Origin: Tieghemiomyces parasiticus
Lineage: Eukaryota > Kickxellomycota > Dimargaritomycetes > Dimargaritales > Dimargaritaceae
NCBI GenBank assembly: GCA_027575765.1
Contig: JANBPT010000783.1
Coordinates: 1-23,238, forward strand
DNA: 23,238 bases
Direction: 5' to 3'
Below the pieces are notes generated by a model. It was not told where the DNA came from, did not search any database, and saw nothing but the letters and a program-made list of their open reading frames with translations. Shown here piece after piece: positions 1 to 10,426 of the stretch (its first letter is position 1; each line of letters begins with the position of its first letter). The translations under genes and the position numbers were made by a program.

Positions 1-488
1 TGAGGCCCTACTACACGCAAGGGGATGCTGGCCATTCTTATCTTCATCAAGTGTGGTCTATTACACCTGCGTGTCAACCCCCGGGTGTCAAGGCCTCCAG
101 CGAACTCTACTTAGGAAAAGGGCTGAAGCCCATGCTCCAGGCCTGGGCGAAGGTGCGTGGAAGTCTGGACTGTCACCCCCCTGCAGCTTCATCATGATAA
201 TGTAGTGCCACATTGCACTGCAACTACCCAGACCTACATTGCTGCCTCTTAACTCAAAGTTCTCTTGGCCCCTCCCTACAGTCCTCACCTGGGCCCCTAC
301 AACTTTTGGCTGTTCAGGAATCTCCAATGACAGCTGAGGGGTAAGAAGTTCACCACACGGGAGGCAGCTGTGGACGCCTGGCAATTGGGGCTAGCTAAGC
401 TCTAGCCAACTGACTTTAGACCCTGTTATTATCACTGGGTTGAAGGAGCTTTTCAAGTAGTGCAGAGTGATGACCATCATTTTATATA
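1..488 (+). pseudogene. Decayed mariner transposase, C-terminal fragment (copy 1)
   Basis: This is the C-terminal half of a Tc1/mariner (mariner, DD34D) transposase, readable in one frame from about position 182 to a stop at 486-488 but broken by several point stops. The second catalytic Asp is at 194-196 in an HHDN..PHCTA context that matches the family HDNARPHTA motif. It is followed by LLAPPYSP and then PYNFWLF, where the family has PCDYWLF, so the third catalytic Asp has become Asn. The spacing from the second Asp to that Asn is 34 residues, as in mariner. The C-terminal WVEG..QVVQ stretch fits the mariner tail. The DNA is clearly similar to about 4200-4670 (copy 2), for example the shared stretch around 62-110 and 4239-4287. 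The N-terminal part would lie off the left edge. It cannot encode an active enzyme. Confidence 0.8.
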
Positions 489-2749
489 AACGTCGATAAT
501 AATAGAGAACGTGGGGACGGTATGGGACCTTCTATACATCATTCACCATCGAGTTGGCAGTAAACGGCGGGCAAGGGGCCACGTTATCTGAACTGGCTTT
601 GCGTCGGATAAAAGAGGAGGCAAGGAAAAAAATCACGCCCTTGGAAACATTGATGATGGGGAGCTGCGGGCGAGAATTGGGACACGGTCGTCATAAAATC
701 ACCGTCGATGCCGCGATCCGAGCATTTTATTACCATACCCGCATTGGGGGATCATGGCCATGCAGTGGACTCCGCGGATGGAAGAGCCGGCTACACTCCA
801 GCCGGAGCCAGGCTGGGATATAGCGACAAAGACGGTGGCAAGCATGGGGAGGGTGAAGGTCCAGGAGCGCATGGTACGAAGGCGTAGGTGCTGTGGGTGT
901 CAATTAATGACAGGTCTATGCGAGAGTGGAGGCGGGTGGTGGGTGTCTAAAGGACTTGTGTGGTGCGCAGAATGAAGGAGGGCCGCAGGATAGGCGTGTG
1001 AGAGTGGTGGAGGTGAGCTATGTGGCATGCCAGGTGCTATTACGGAGCGTACTATTTATATTGCGGAAAAATATGCTTACACGAGATAGATTTCGTAGCT
1101 TGGCACGCAGTGAGAGACGGCGTTGGATCGGAAGGGTCCCACCACTAATTCTCTGACCCACCGGACAGCCTATCGGGCCATCCCACCAAGCTATTGGATT
1201 TATCATTAGACAAAGTGCACTCCTCATACGACTGTCTTTCATTGAAAAACGTTGGTTCTGCAGGGTGGGCGGACAGGGAGATAAAGGGCGGTAGCCGGGG
1301 TCAATCGGATCCTAGCAACGACCACACCGGTGGATCGCCGGTTCTCTCCCTCAACCCTCCTTTCCTTCGTACTTTGCCATCTCGATGGTCACCATGAAAA
1401 GGGGGATGGAGGGGGGACTTTTAATTTCCTGGCCACGTCGATTCCTGCTGTTTGTGCGGTCATGATTTGGGGGATATTAAAAAGTGATTGTAGATGAGAG
1501 CTAGCTGACAGGGAATGGGGTGGCATGATGGTACATATTGACACCCCTGCCGTCGATGTGGTGGCATAAGGTATGGAGCGGGACACTCCATCATTTCCTA
1601 TTGCCAATTCCTGTTGGCGCGTCGTTGCGACAACTGCTGAGTTTTGATTGAGGCTTCCTAGACCATAGATTTATGGCTCTAGTGGACAAGGCTAGCCAGC
1701 CCGATGTGGGATGGAATGGGATCTCCCGAAAGTCTTGCAGGCTAGCAGGAAGGCCGTCTGAATCAAGAATTCAGCGGCCCCTGCATCTCTAGATGACCTA
1801 AACATACAAGACGGCCATAGGAAAGAGTACAAAGCTAGCGGGACTGGTGTCCACTAGTTGTCACGATAGAGATACAGCCCTGTTTCAGGTCTTTCCAGCG
1901 GAGTGTACCTTGCTACCTACATTGTGGACGGCCAGTTGATAAGCGGCTTCACGATTGCTCTAGACCGCCGGATAGTTCAATGCCAGTACTGGCAGTAGTT
2001 TCAAGGCCAAATCCGTGCCATACTCTTTTGCCGTTCAGCCGGTAGTGTCAATAGTGGCCAATAGTTCCACGCGAGGGCCTGGTGGCTCCCAGGTACCCGT
2101 CATGGTCGTGAAATTCCCGATGGGTTTGGTTTAACAATCTACAGCAGCCGCCTTACAAAGTTACTTGGTAGAGGCCTGGAGAAACTCGAGTTTAGGGCTA
2201 TTTCGGGACATTAATACCGGAAGGCTCTCAGGAGATTCACAGCCAGCTGCTGACGGTTAGACAAACAGAAGGGTTTTCGGTGATTCCTCCGCCCGTTGAG
2301 TATACAAAAAGACCCGACTACCGCTTTCATCAACTGCTGTCGCTCAGACAATTTGCCTATAAGCGACCCCATTTACAGCGGTGCCCTGTACCAGTCGGCG
2401 CGTTAAAAAAATTGACCACATAGCCTAATTTTTTTCCAGCATCCTCTTGATTCCAGGCCTGTGCCATCTTTACCACTCCTGCCACTCTCATCTCACTCTC
2501 TCACACTTTATATGCCCGTCTTTGTCCTCGACCTTTGTGACACAGTTACTCTCCTTCTTGAACTACCCCTGCTCATATAGTGGTCTCCATGTAATAAATA
2601 CTAATCCTTGGTGTCTTCCTTTGTGTCCGCCCTCAGCCTTCATTTCCCCACCCAGCCGGGATTATCCGTTCAAATGCTGCATTCCATCAATATGAACCTT
2701 CTCCTCTCCTTGTCAGCTCTATCCGTCCTCATAGGGCAGCTACCCGGTT
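489..2749. other. Long intergenic stretch without a supported gene
   Basis: Only short open frames occur here, none with a recognisable family, a conserved motif or a composition like the two real genes. The stretch is moderately AT-rich with scattered stops in all frames. From about 2440 to 2720 the plus strand becomes strongly pyrimidine-rich (CT-rich), which is common ahead of fungal transcription starts and leads into the TATA box at 2757. I found no tRNA cloverleaf, tandem array or CRISPR-like repeat by eye. Confidence 0.5.
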
Positions 2750-2756
2750 GGGAGAG

Positions 2757-2766
2757 TATATAAATA
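2757..2766 (+). promoter_or_regulatory. TATA box
   Basis: A consensus TATATAAATA lies downstream of a CT-rich tract and about 180-200 bases ahead of the ATGs at 2944 and 2965 that open a signal-peptide-like frame. Transcription would start near 2785-2800, in a pyrimidine-rich leader. The ATG at 2748 is upstream of this box and so is unlikely to be a start codon. This is inferred from sequence only. Confidence 0.5.
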
Positions 2767-2943
2767 GGTGGAGATGCCGGGGTGTTAGGGACGTTGTCAA
2801 TTCTGTCTCTCCATCTCAACTGCACTGCTTCCATTACAAGCCTCACCATCCCACCCCCCGTCCTTTGCGTACAGCCTTCGTATTGCCATCGGCACTTGCA
2901 TCCTCCCCCCGTTTCCCTTCAATTAACTACCTCTCCGCCCAGC

Positions 2944-3379
2944 ATGTCTGCATTCCCCAACACTATGGTCCGCTCCTCGCCCTCTCTATCGCGTCTTCAC
3001 CTCATCTTCCCCTTCCTACTGCTTATCTTGGCCGCCGTCCAACTGGCAGCTGCTGCCCCACCAGATGCTGCCACCACCTAAAACCCTCCTTGACGGGCAA
3101 GGTATCCATCGCTGTCAATACTGTAAAGACGTTTGCAAAGAACCACGTGGAAAACCTTGCAACTGAAAAGGTTCTGAAAGCCGGTGGTAGCAAACCGATG
3201 AAAGGTTTAATGAAGGCCGAGTGGAATAATTCTAAGAAGTTTGCTATTGACTCCCACAATGCCAAGAAAACCGGTGCTCCACCGCCCAAAACGCATGTCC
3301 GTTACCAACCTGGACCATTAACATTAAGTATAATGGCGTCCATTTTCCTCAGATTATATTGTGGTTTAGCATTATTTCC
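2944..3379 (+). pseudogene. Candidate small secreted protein gene with a break in frame
   Basis: I do not recognise the family. An ATG at 2944 (or 2965) opens a peptide whose first 30 or so residues look like a secretory signal: basic residues, then the hydrophobic core IFPFLLLILAAVQLAAA, then a small-residue cleavage site before APPDAA. This frame stops at 3079-3081. From about 3078 the -1 frame continues with a coding-like, Lys/Ala/Asn-rich hydrophilic sequence (GKVSIAVNTVKTFAKNH..., then ...MKGLMKAEWNNSKKFAIDSHNAKK...PPPKTH) with no Cys. A TATA box at 2757 and AATAAA at 3380 frame it as a transcription unit. Because the polyadenylation signal precedes the stop of the second frame (3414-3416), the real C-terminus is unclear. 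I see no good GT-AG intron that repairs the frame. It is therefore either a recent pseudogene, a base-call error, or a gene with unusual splicing or frameshifting. Confidence 0.35.
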
Positions 3380-3385
3380 AATAAA
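3380..3385 (+). terminator. Polyadenylation signal AATAAA
   Basis: A perfect AATAAA is followed about 10 bases later by a short CA/TA dinucleotide tract (3394-3414). It would serve the candidate secreted-protein unit that starts near 2785. The hexamer alone is weak evidence. Its support is the position at the end of the coding-like stretch. Confidence 0.4.
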
Positions 3386-3393
3386 ACGCTTAT

Positions 3394-3415
3394 TTCACAC
3401 ACACATATATATATA
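3394..3415. repeat. Short (CA)n(TA)n microsatellite
   Basis: An alternating run of CA units passes directly into TA units, about 20 bases in all, just 3' of the AATAAA at 3380. It is too short to be more than a simple-sequence marker. Confidence 0.6.
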
Positions 3416-3629
3416 GGCGAAACTAAATCATTAAAGATTTTTAAGCTGGAGATCTCAGATCGCAGTGGTTCAGGTTAAGTGTGGGATAGTCAACGGTGCT
3501 GAATCGCTTGATATCAACCATTCCAGGATGAAAGCATTACTGACTTCATACCTTGATTTTTTTTTACTCATCCATCATGGCTACTTTATATAGCCCCCCT
3601 TCACTCCATCCGAGTTAACCAGGCGTGAG

Positions 3630-4672
3630 GTGTGGACCCTTATTTATAGTTTCTATCCGGAGGGCCGCAAGGCAGATGCTATTCTGAATGTTTTGATTTC
3701 CAAGCTGGGCCCGGCTGCCCCTTGCTGTTCCACCATCTACAAATGGCTAGCTCGCTATTGCACAGGTTACCACTCTTTTGCGGATGACCCTTGTTCTGGG
3801 TGCCCGCCAGATGATATTGGTGGATTATATGAGGACATGATCCTGAGACGGCTGTAGGAAGACCCTCGAGCAACCGCTGAGCAGCTTGCCCGAGCCTGCC
3901 ACACTTCCTCTAGTACCATGCGCAATGCCCTGCGTAGGAACCCGGGGCTGTACAGCTCTTTCAACCGTTGGGTCCCCCACACCCTCACCAATGACCAGCA
4001 CCACCAGCGGGCACGGCTTGCCCCTAAGTCCCTGGATGAGTTTTAATGGGGTCAATGCCTACCTGTTAGACTCCATTGTCACAGGTGATGAGACTTGGGT
4101 ATACCTTTATGACCCCCCCTGCTGGCTTAAGTCACTGAAGGTAATGCCCTAAAGGCGGACCTATCCCGACCCAAGCTTGCTAAGATCATACCACCTCCCA
4201 GGTGGTGCTGGTCATTGTTTTTCACTAGGCATGCCCTTTTACACCTGCGTGTCAAGCCCCGGGTGTCAAGGCCTCCAGCGAACTCTAAATAAGGTACGGG
4301 CTGAATCCCATGCTCCAGGCCTGGGTGGAGGCACACGGAAGTCTCGACCATCATCCTCCATGATTCTACCATGATCATGGACCACCCCATTGCACTGCAG
4401 CTACCAAGGCCTACATTTCCGCCTCTAAACTCAAACTTCTCTTGGCCCCTCCCTACGGTCCTGACCTTACCCCTACGACTTCTGGCTGTCCAGAGCTTCC
4501 AAACGATGGCTGAGGGGTGAGAAGTTCGCCATGGTGGAGGCGGTTGTGGACGTCTGACGATCTGAGTTGGCTAAGCTCCAGCCGAATGACTTTAGAACCT
4601 GCTATGATAGCTGGGTCGAAAGAGCTCGCCGAGCGGTACAGAGAGATGGTAACTATATTGAATAAACACGGT
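3630..4672 (+). pseudogene. Decayed mariner transposase, near full length (copy 2)
   Basis: This is a dead Tc1/mariner transposase. In order, one can see the helix-turn-helix region (STIYKWLARYCTGYHSFADD, family-like TVQRWFARFRSGDFSLED), a linker with RWVPHTLTNDQ (family RWVPHELTEEQ), the first catalytic Asp at 4087-4089 in IVTGDETWV, the second Asp at 4373-4375 in YHDHGPPHCTA, APPYGPDL at 4448-4468, and YDFWL with the third Asp at 4477-4479. The tail WVERARRAVQRDGNYIE ends near 4670. It is broken by a TAG at 3855-3857, a TAA after the SLDEF segment near 4044, a frame change before the first Asp, further stops near 4226, and a 1-base loss between 4465 and 4477. With that base counted, the second-to-third Asp spacing is the 34 residues of mariner. 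A TATA-like tttatatag lies at about 3586-3594. I could not define terminal inverted repeats. Confidence 0.85.
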
Positions 4673-4699
4673 TTAGATTGGAGAAAATTGAAGCTTTTG

Positions 4700-5231
4700 G
4701 CAGTGCCTGCTTTTAAAAGGGGTGCCAGGTAAGAATTAGTGGCTGATACTGCCACTAATGAAGTGGTGTAGTAGCCAAGTAGGAGTGCATGTCCATAGTG
4801 TAAATTTCATTAGAGGATCCAAGTGTAAGCTATGCAGTGACAGAATACGAGCCCCAATTTGAGACATCTAAATTGTACCCGAAAGAATAACCTGCAGTGT
4901 GAATCAGGTGCCGATAACGAAGTCACTTGCGGTAGCTCGGAAGGCGAAATAGGTTGATGCAGCCCGGATGTGGTGGTATACGAAATGAGGGGCGCTCACG
5001 CAGTCGCGTTAGAGCTAAATGCGTGAGGCAAACTGCCAGTCGCGCTGAGATTCTTTTCCCCCAAAAACCCCGCGGACTCAGATTAGTTGATCCACCTTGT
5101 TTGCTTTACTTTGACTGCATTGCAGTTTCCATCTGTTTGATTTCTAACCTGGGTAGTTACTTACCCCGCCCTGCTTACCTACCGTCGTGCGGCTTGTACC
5201 TCATTCATCCTGATCCCAACTGCCCGTTGTC
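4700..5231 (+). promoter_or_regulatory. PRP8 upstream region and 5' leader
   Basis: No gene is supported here. From about 5050 the plus strand turns pyrimidine-rich, with C runs at 5059-5071 and a T/C-rich tract at about 5096-5220, as is usual for fungal leaders. I see no clear TATA box, so transcription may be TATA-less. An in-frame TGA at 5211-5213, seven codons before the ATG at 5232, excludes an N-terminal extension in the unspliced frame. The ATG has G at -3 and G at +4, a favourable initiation context. Confidence 0.45.
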
Positions 5232-8200
5232 ATGGACAATCCGGACTCTAACGTCCACGGCCTATCCGAAGCCGCCCTCGCGGAGAAGGCCCGCAAATGG
5301 GCGGCTCTCAACGCCAAGCGCTACGACACTAAAAAGAAGTTCGGCTTTGTTGAGCACCAGAAGGAGAACATGCCTCAAGAGCACTTGCGTAAAATCATCC
5401 GCGACCATGGCGACATGACCAACAAAAAGTTCCGCCAGGACAAGCGCGTCTACCTAGGCGCCCTCAAGTACGTGCCTCACGCCGTTCTCAAGCTGTTGGA
5501 AAACATGCCCATGCCTTGGGAGCAGGTGCGCGAAGTGCCGGTTCTATACCACATCACGGGTGCCATTTCCTTTGTGGACGCCGTGCCGCGCGTGATCGAG
5601 CCCGTTTACATCGCTCAGTGGGGCACCATGTGGATCATGATGCGCCGCGAGAAGCGCGACCGCCGCCACTTCAAGCGCATGCGCTTCCCGCCCTTTGACG
5701 ACGAGGAGCCGCCCCTGGACTACGGTGACAATTTGCTCGATGTGGAGCCGCTTGAGGCCATCCAGATGGAACTTGACGAGGACGAGGACGCCGCTGTGGC
5801 CGATTGGTTTTATGACCCACAGCCCTTGCTCGACACCCCGCACGTGAATGGGCCCAGCTACCGCCGCTGGCAGCTGGACCTGCCCATCATGAGCACCCTA
5901 CATCGTCTTGCCGACCAGCTACTCTCGGACCTGGTGGACCCGAACTACTTTTACCTGTTCGACCTGAACGCCTTCATCACCGCCAAGTCGCTCAACCTGG
6001 CTATCCCCGGTGGACCCAAGTTCGAACCCCTCTACCGTGACGCCGACCCAGCCGACGAGGACTGGAATGAATTCAACGATATCAACAAAATCATTTTGCG
6101 CCAACCCATTCGCACCGAGTACAAGATCGCCTTCCCGTACCTCTACAACTCCCGGCCGCGTGCCGTACGCCCCGCCGCCTACCACCGCCCGGCCGTCCAG
6201 TACATTAAGGCCGAGGACCCGGATTTGCCGGCCTTCTATTTTGACCCGCTCATTAACCCCATCCCCGCCCGCCGCGCCGCTGCGGTGGAGGAACGCGCTC
6301 ACCTGCGCTCCCTCTTTAGGGACCCGGAGCGCGACGGTGATGGTGACGACGATGATGAACTCCTAGACGAGGACCCAGAGTTTCGCCTGCCCGCCCACGC
6401 AGGTTCCTTCCTGGACACGGTCCCGCTTAGCACCGACCGCACTGCCTCCGGTGTGGCCCTCTACTGGGCTCCGCACCCGTTTGACCGCCGCAGCGGTCGC
6501 ACCCGTCGCGCCCAGGACGTGCCGCTGGTCAACCAATGGTTCCTGGAACACAGCGCCCCGGACCTGCCGGTCAAATGCCGGGTTAGCTACCAGAAGCTGC
6601 TTAAGAAGTACACCCTCAACGCTCTGCACCACCGCAGGCCCAAGCCGCTCAGCAAAAAGTACCTATTCCGCCAGTTTGGGGCAACCAAGTTTTTCCAGTC
6701 CACCGAGCTCGACTGGGTGGAGGCCGGACTACAGGTGTGCAAGCAAGGGTTCAACATGCTGAACCTCCTGATTCACCGTAAAGGTGTCAGCTACCTGCAC
6801 CTCGACTATAACTTTAATCTGAAACCGGTCAAGACCCTTACCACCAAGGAGCGAAAGAAATCGCGGTTCGGCAACGCCTTCCACCTCTGCGTCGCCCGTG
6901 GCACCCCCGTAAGTCTAGGCAACGGACTGGCCGTGCCCGTCGAGACACTGGGCGCCGACGTCGGAGTGCAGGCCTGGGCCACGGACGGACTGACGGCCGA
7001 AGCCCGAGTCCAACGGGCCTGGCTGGCCGACGGGGATGCCCCCTGTGTGCGCCTCACTCTGGCCGACGGACGCGCGATCGACCTGACCCCGAACCATCCG
7101 GTCTTGACCCTCGCCCCCGGTAGCCACGAACCGGCCTATGTTGAGGCCGGCACGCTAACCTCGGCGCACCGCGTCGTGGTGAGCCTACTGGGCGGCGTCG
7201 TGGACGACATGGCGCCGGCTGGAGACTATACCCTCGGAACCTTCCACCTGGGTCGTGAGCGGGTCCGCGTACTGGCCCTGGCCCGCCTCTTGGGTCTCGC
7301 GAGCGTCCAGGAGGTCCCATTTTCCACTGAAGTCCGCGTACCTGGAACGGTGGACGGTGCCGCTGTCCTGAGCGACGTTGCCGAGGTAACTGGGGAGCGC
7401 GCAACCTTCGATCCTGTCACACGCACTGTTACACTGCCCCCGGCCTGCGCCCAACTCGTGGCCGGACTCCTCCCCAACCCGTCCGCCGCCGCCGTCTTCC
7501 CCACAGCCCTGGCCGACCCGGCCTGTCCGCTGGCTGTCCGCCGGGAGTGTCTTGCCGCATGGTTCGGGGCCCTCGTTGACATCGAGGCCCTGGTCTCCCT
7601 ACCCGGCCTGAGTTACCTGCGGCTCGATCTACCCACCCGACTTTGTGACTCGGCGGCCGCCCGTGCTGAGGTTATCGCCCAGTTCGCCCACCTGAACGTG
7701 TCGGCCGATGATGTTCCCGGTGCTGGCGTCAGTCTCCCCGTTACCGCCCTTCCGATCCTCACGGCCGGCTTGGGCGCCCGCTACCACTCCGAGGCCACGA
7801 AACAATTGAGCTTGCTGGCTTCCTGGGCAGGCTACCGCACTGAGCTGCAGCGCCGTCGTGCCATGCTCACCACCCGAACCTTGGAGTACTACCGAGCATC
7901 CGCCACCACAGGGTCCCCGCCGTCGCTAGCCGCTTGCCTCCAGCACACCCTGGCCGAACCGACTTTTGCCGCCGAGGACCCCCTTGCGGTGCCGTCCGAA
8001 CAGGAGCTGGCCGCCGCCCTGGCAGGCCGGCCCGCCCCCACCGGCACTGTTGAAGGCCCCACGGCCCTGCCATTCCCGCAGTTCGCCGCGGCCGTACTGA
8101 GCTCGTTCCTACCCGAAGGTGTTGACAGTCTACCTGATATACTCCCCACCATCGCCGCCCTCCCGGTAGTGTCTGTGGATGCCTCTGTGGGGAACTTTCC

Positions 8201-10394
8201 AGTGTACGACCTCTCTGTACCCCCGCACGATAGTTTCGTGGCTGCTGGTATGGTGGTCCACAACTGCCGTGAGATTCTTCGCCTCACCAAGCTCATTGTG
8301 GACGCCCACGTGCAGTACCGTTTGGGCAACATTGACGCCTTCCAATTGGCTGACGGTCTACAGTACATCTTTGCGCACGTTGGCCAGCTCACGGGCATGT
8401 ACCGCTACAAGTACCGTCTGATGCGACAAATTCGGCAGTGCTTTGCCGCGGGCACCCCCGTACTCCTCACCGACGGAACCAGCGCACCTATCGAAACGAT
8501 TCGCGTTGGCTCTCAGGTCCTTGACGAGAACTACTGCCCTGCTACCGTGCGCTCCCTGTCGTCCGGCCAGGCCCCGTTGTACCAGGTTCTCCCCCGTCTT
8601 CCCGCGGCCTTGCGGAGAGCCTACCCGAACGCAGAAGTCTTTGATGCCCCGGGCTTCGCCTGTAACGGCCCTCACATTCTGATCCTACAGGTTCCCTGTG
8701 CGCCCGATTCCCTCAAGTCCGTCATCCCTGATGCAGCGGGCAGCTATGTTGTCTCTTACCTAGAGCTATCGGATGATCCCACCCTCGGGATGAAGATACC
8801 GCAGGTCCAGCAACGCCAGTTTTCTGCCACCCAAACAGAGGTTGCTAAGCGGTTCCTGGCCCAGATGGACAAGTTGTCTTTCACCTGGGAAGTCAGTATG
8901 GATCACTTCCTTCGGTTTGAGGCACAGTACCCGGACCTTGCGGCCAGCTGCAATATGGTGCGCGCTGGGCCCATCATCGCCGATCTACAGGGTACCCTGC
9001 CCACCGTACCCGTGGCTACCATGCTCCAGGCAGACCTACCTTCCCACCATCCGCACCTCATCCTCTTCCATCAGCTGATGGGCCTCGTGGCTGCCCGGGT
9101 GCTAAGCACCGAAGAAACCCCAGCTTTCGACGATACCAACTGGCGCTGGGAGATGTCTCCCGAGGCCGGCCGTGACCTGGCTGCCAACTGCACCGCCGCC
9201 GACCTACCGCCCAACTCCACACCGGGGCTCACCGTCAGCTCCGACCTGAGGAGCTGGCAGATGACCAGTGCCTGTCCGCATTTGGCGGCCCTTCGTACCG
9301 CGGCGAACGAAGTTTTCAGCCGGCCAGAGGACCAGATCGTGTCCTGGGCGCTTGGTCGGTTCACCCCGCAGCGCGCAACCTTCATTAAAGGCCTAGTCGC
9401 CGGACTGAACCGCAGTCCAGGTGCCTTCCGGGAAGCTCCCCCCGCAACCTACATGGCCTACTTCGCCACGCCCATCGCCGCTGTCCGGGCCGTCCGCCTG
9501 GTCAACCGTCTGTCCGCTTCGATTGGCATTGCACTCGTGGTGTGCCAGGACGGCCCCGTCTTGCGTGGCTTCCTACCCATCGACCCACCGCCCTGTAACC
9601 AGCCCGTCCGCCTGCCTTGGGGATTCACCGTGGAACCCCTGACCCAGAGTGCCGCGTACTACGGGTTCGAAGTAGACGGACCTACCCCTCGCTTCCTCCT
9701 GGCGGACGCCACGGTGGTACACAACTGCAAGGACCTCAAACATCTCATCTACTATCGGTTCAACTCGGGCCCCGTGGGCAAGGGACCCGGCGTGGGCTTC
9801 TGGGCCCCGGGGTGGCGCGTGTGGCTTTTCTTCCTGCGCGGCATCGTGCCGTTGCTGGAGCGCTGGCTGGGAAATTTGCTGGCCCGTCAGTTTGAGGGCC
9901 GTAACTCTAAGGGGATCGCCAAGACTCTGACTAAGCAGCGTGTCGAGTCACATTTCGACCTGGAACTGCGCGCCGCGGTCATGCACGACATTTTGGACAT
10001 GATCCCCGAGGGAATCCGTGCCAGCAAGTCCCGTACCATCTTGCAGCACCTCAGCGAGGCCTGGCGGTGCTGGAAGGCCAATACACCCTGGAAGGTGCCG
10101 GGCCTGCCAACTCCCGTCGAGAACATGATCCTGCGGTATGTCAAGTCCAAGGCCGACTGGTGGACCAGCGCTGCCTACTTCAACCGCGAACGCATCCGTC
10201 GTGGTGCCACTGTTGATAAGGGTGCCGCCCGTAAAAATCTGGGTCGCCTTACCCGCTTGTGGCTGAAGGCCGAACAGGAGCGCCAGCACAATTACCTCAA
10301 GGACGGACCCTACGTGGGCGCGGAGGAGGCGGTGGCCATTTACACCACCATGGTGCACTGGTTGGAGAGCCGTCGCTTCTCCCCGATCCCGTTC

Positions 10395-10426
<32 letters not shown>

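Noticed and set aside
3070..3090. A programmed -1 ribosomal frameshift site
   Set aside because: CCTAAAAC is not a standard X-XXY-YYZ heptamer in the incoming frame and I see no obvious downstream pseudoknot. It is kept only as one of several explanations of the frame break.
2748..3416. A 222-codon frame taken as one gene
   Set aside because: Its ATG is upstream of the TATA box at 2757, its first half is low-complexity leader sequence out of frame with the signal peptide, and its stop lies beyond the AATAAA at 3380.
4954..5418. A 154-codon frame overlapping the PRP8 start
   Set aside because: It runs into PRP8 in another frame. The PRP8 frame carries conserved residues from codon 10 on, so the overlap is a shadow.
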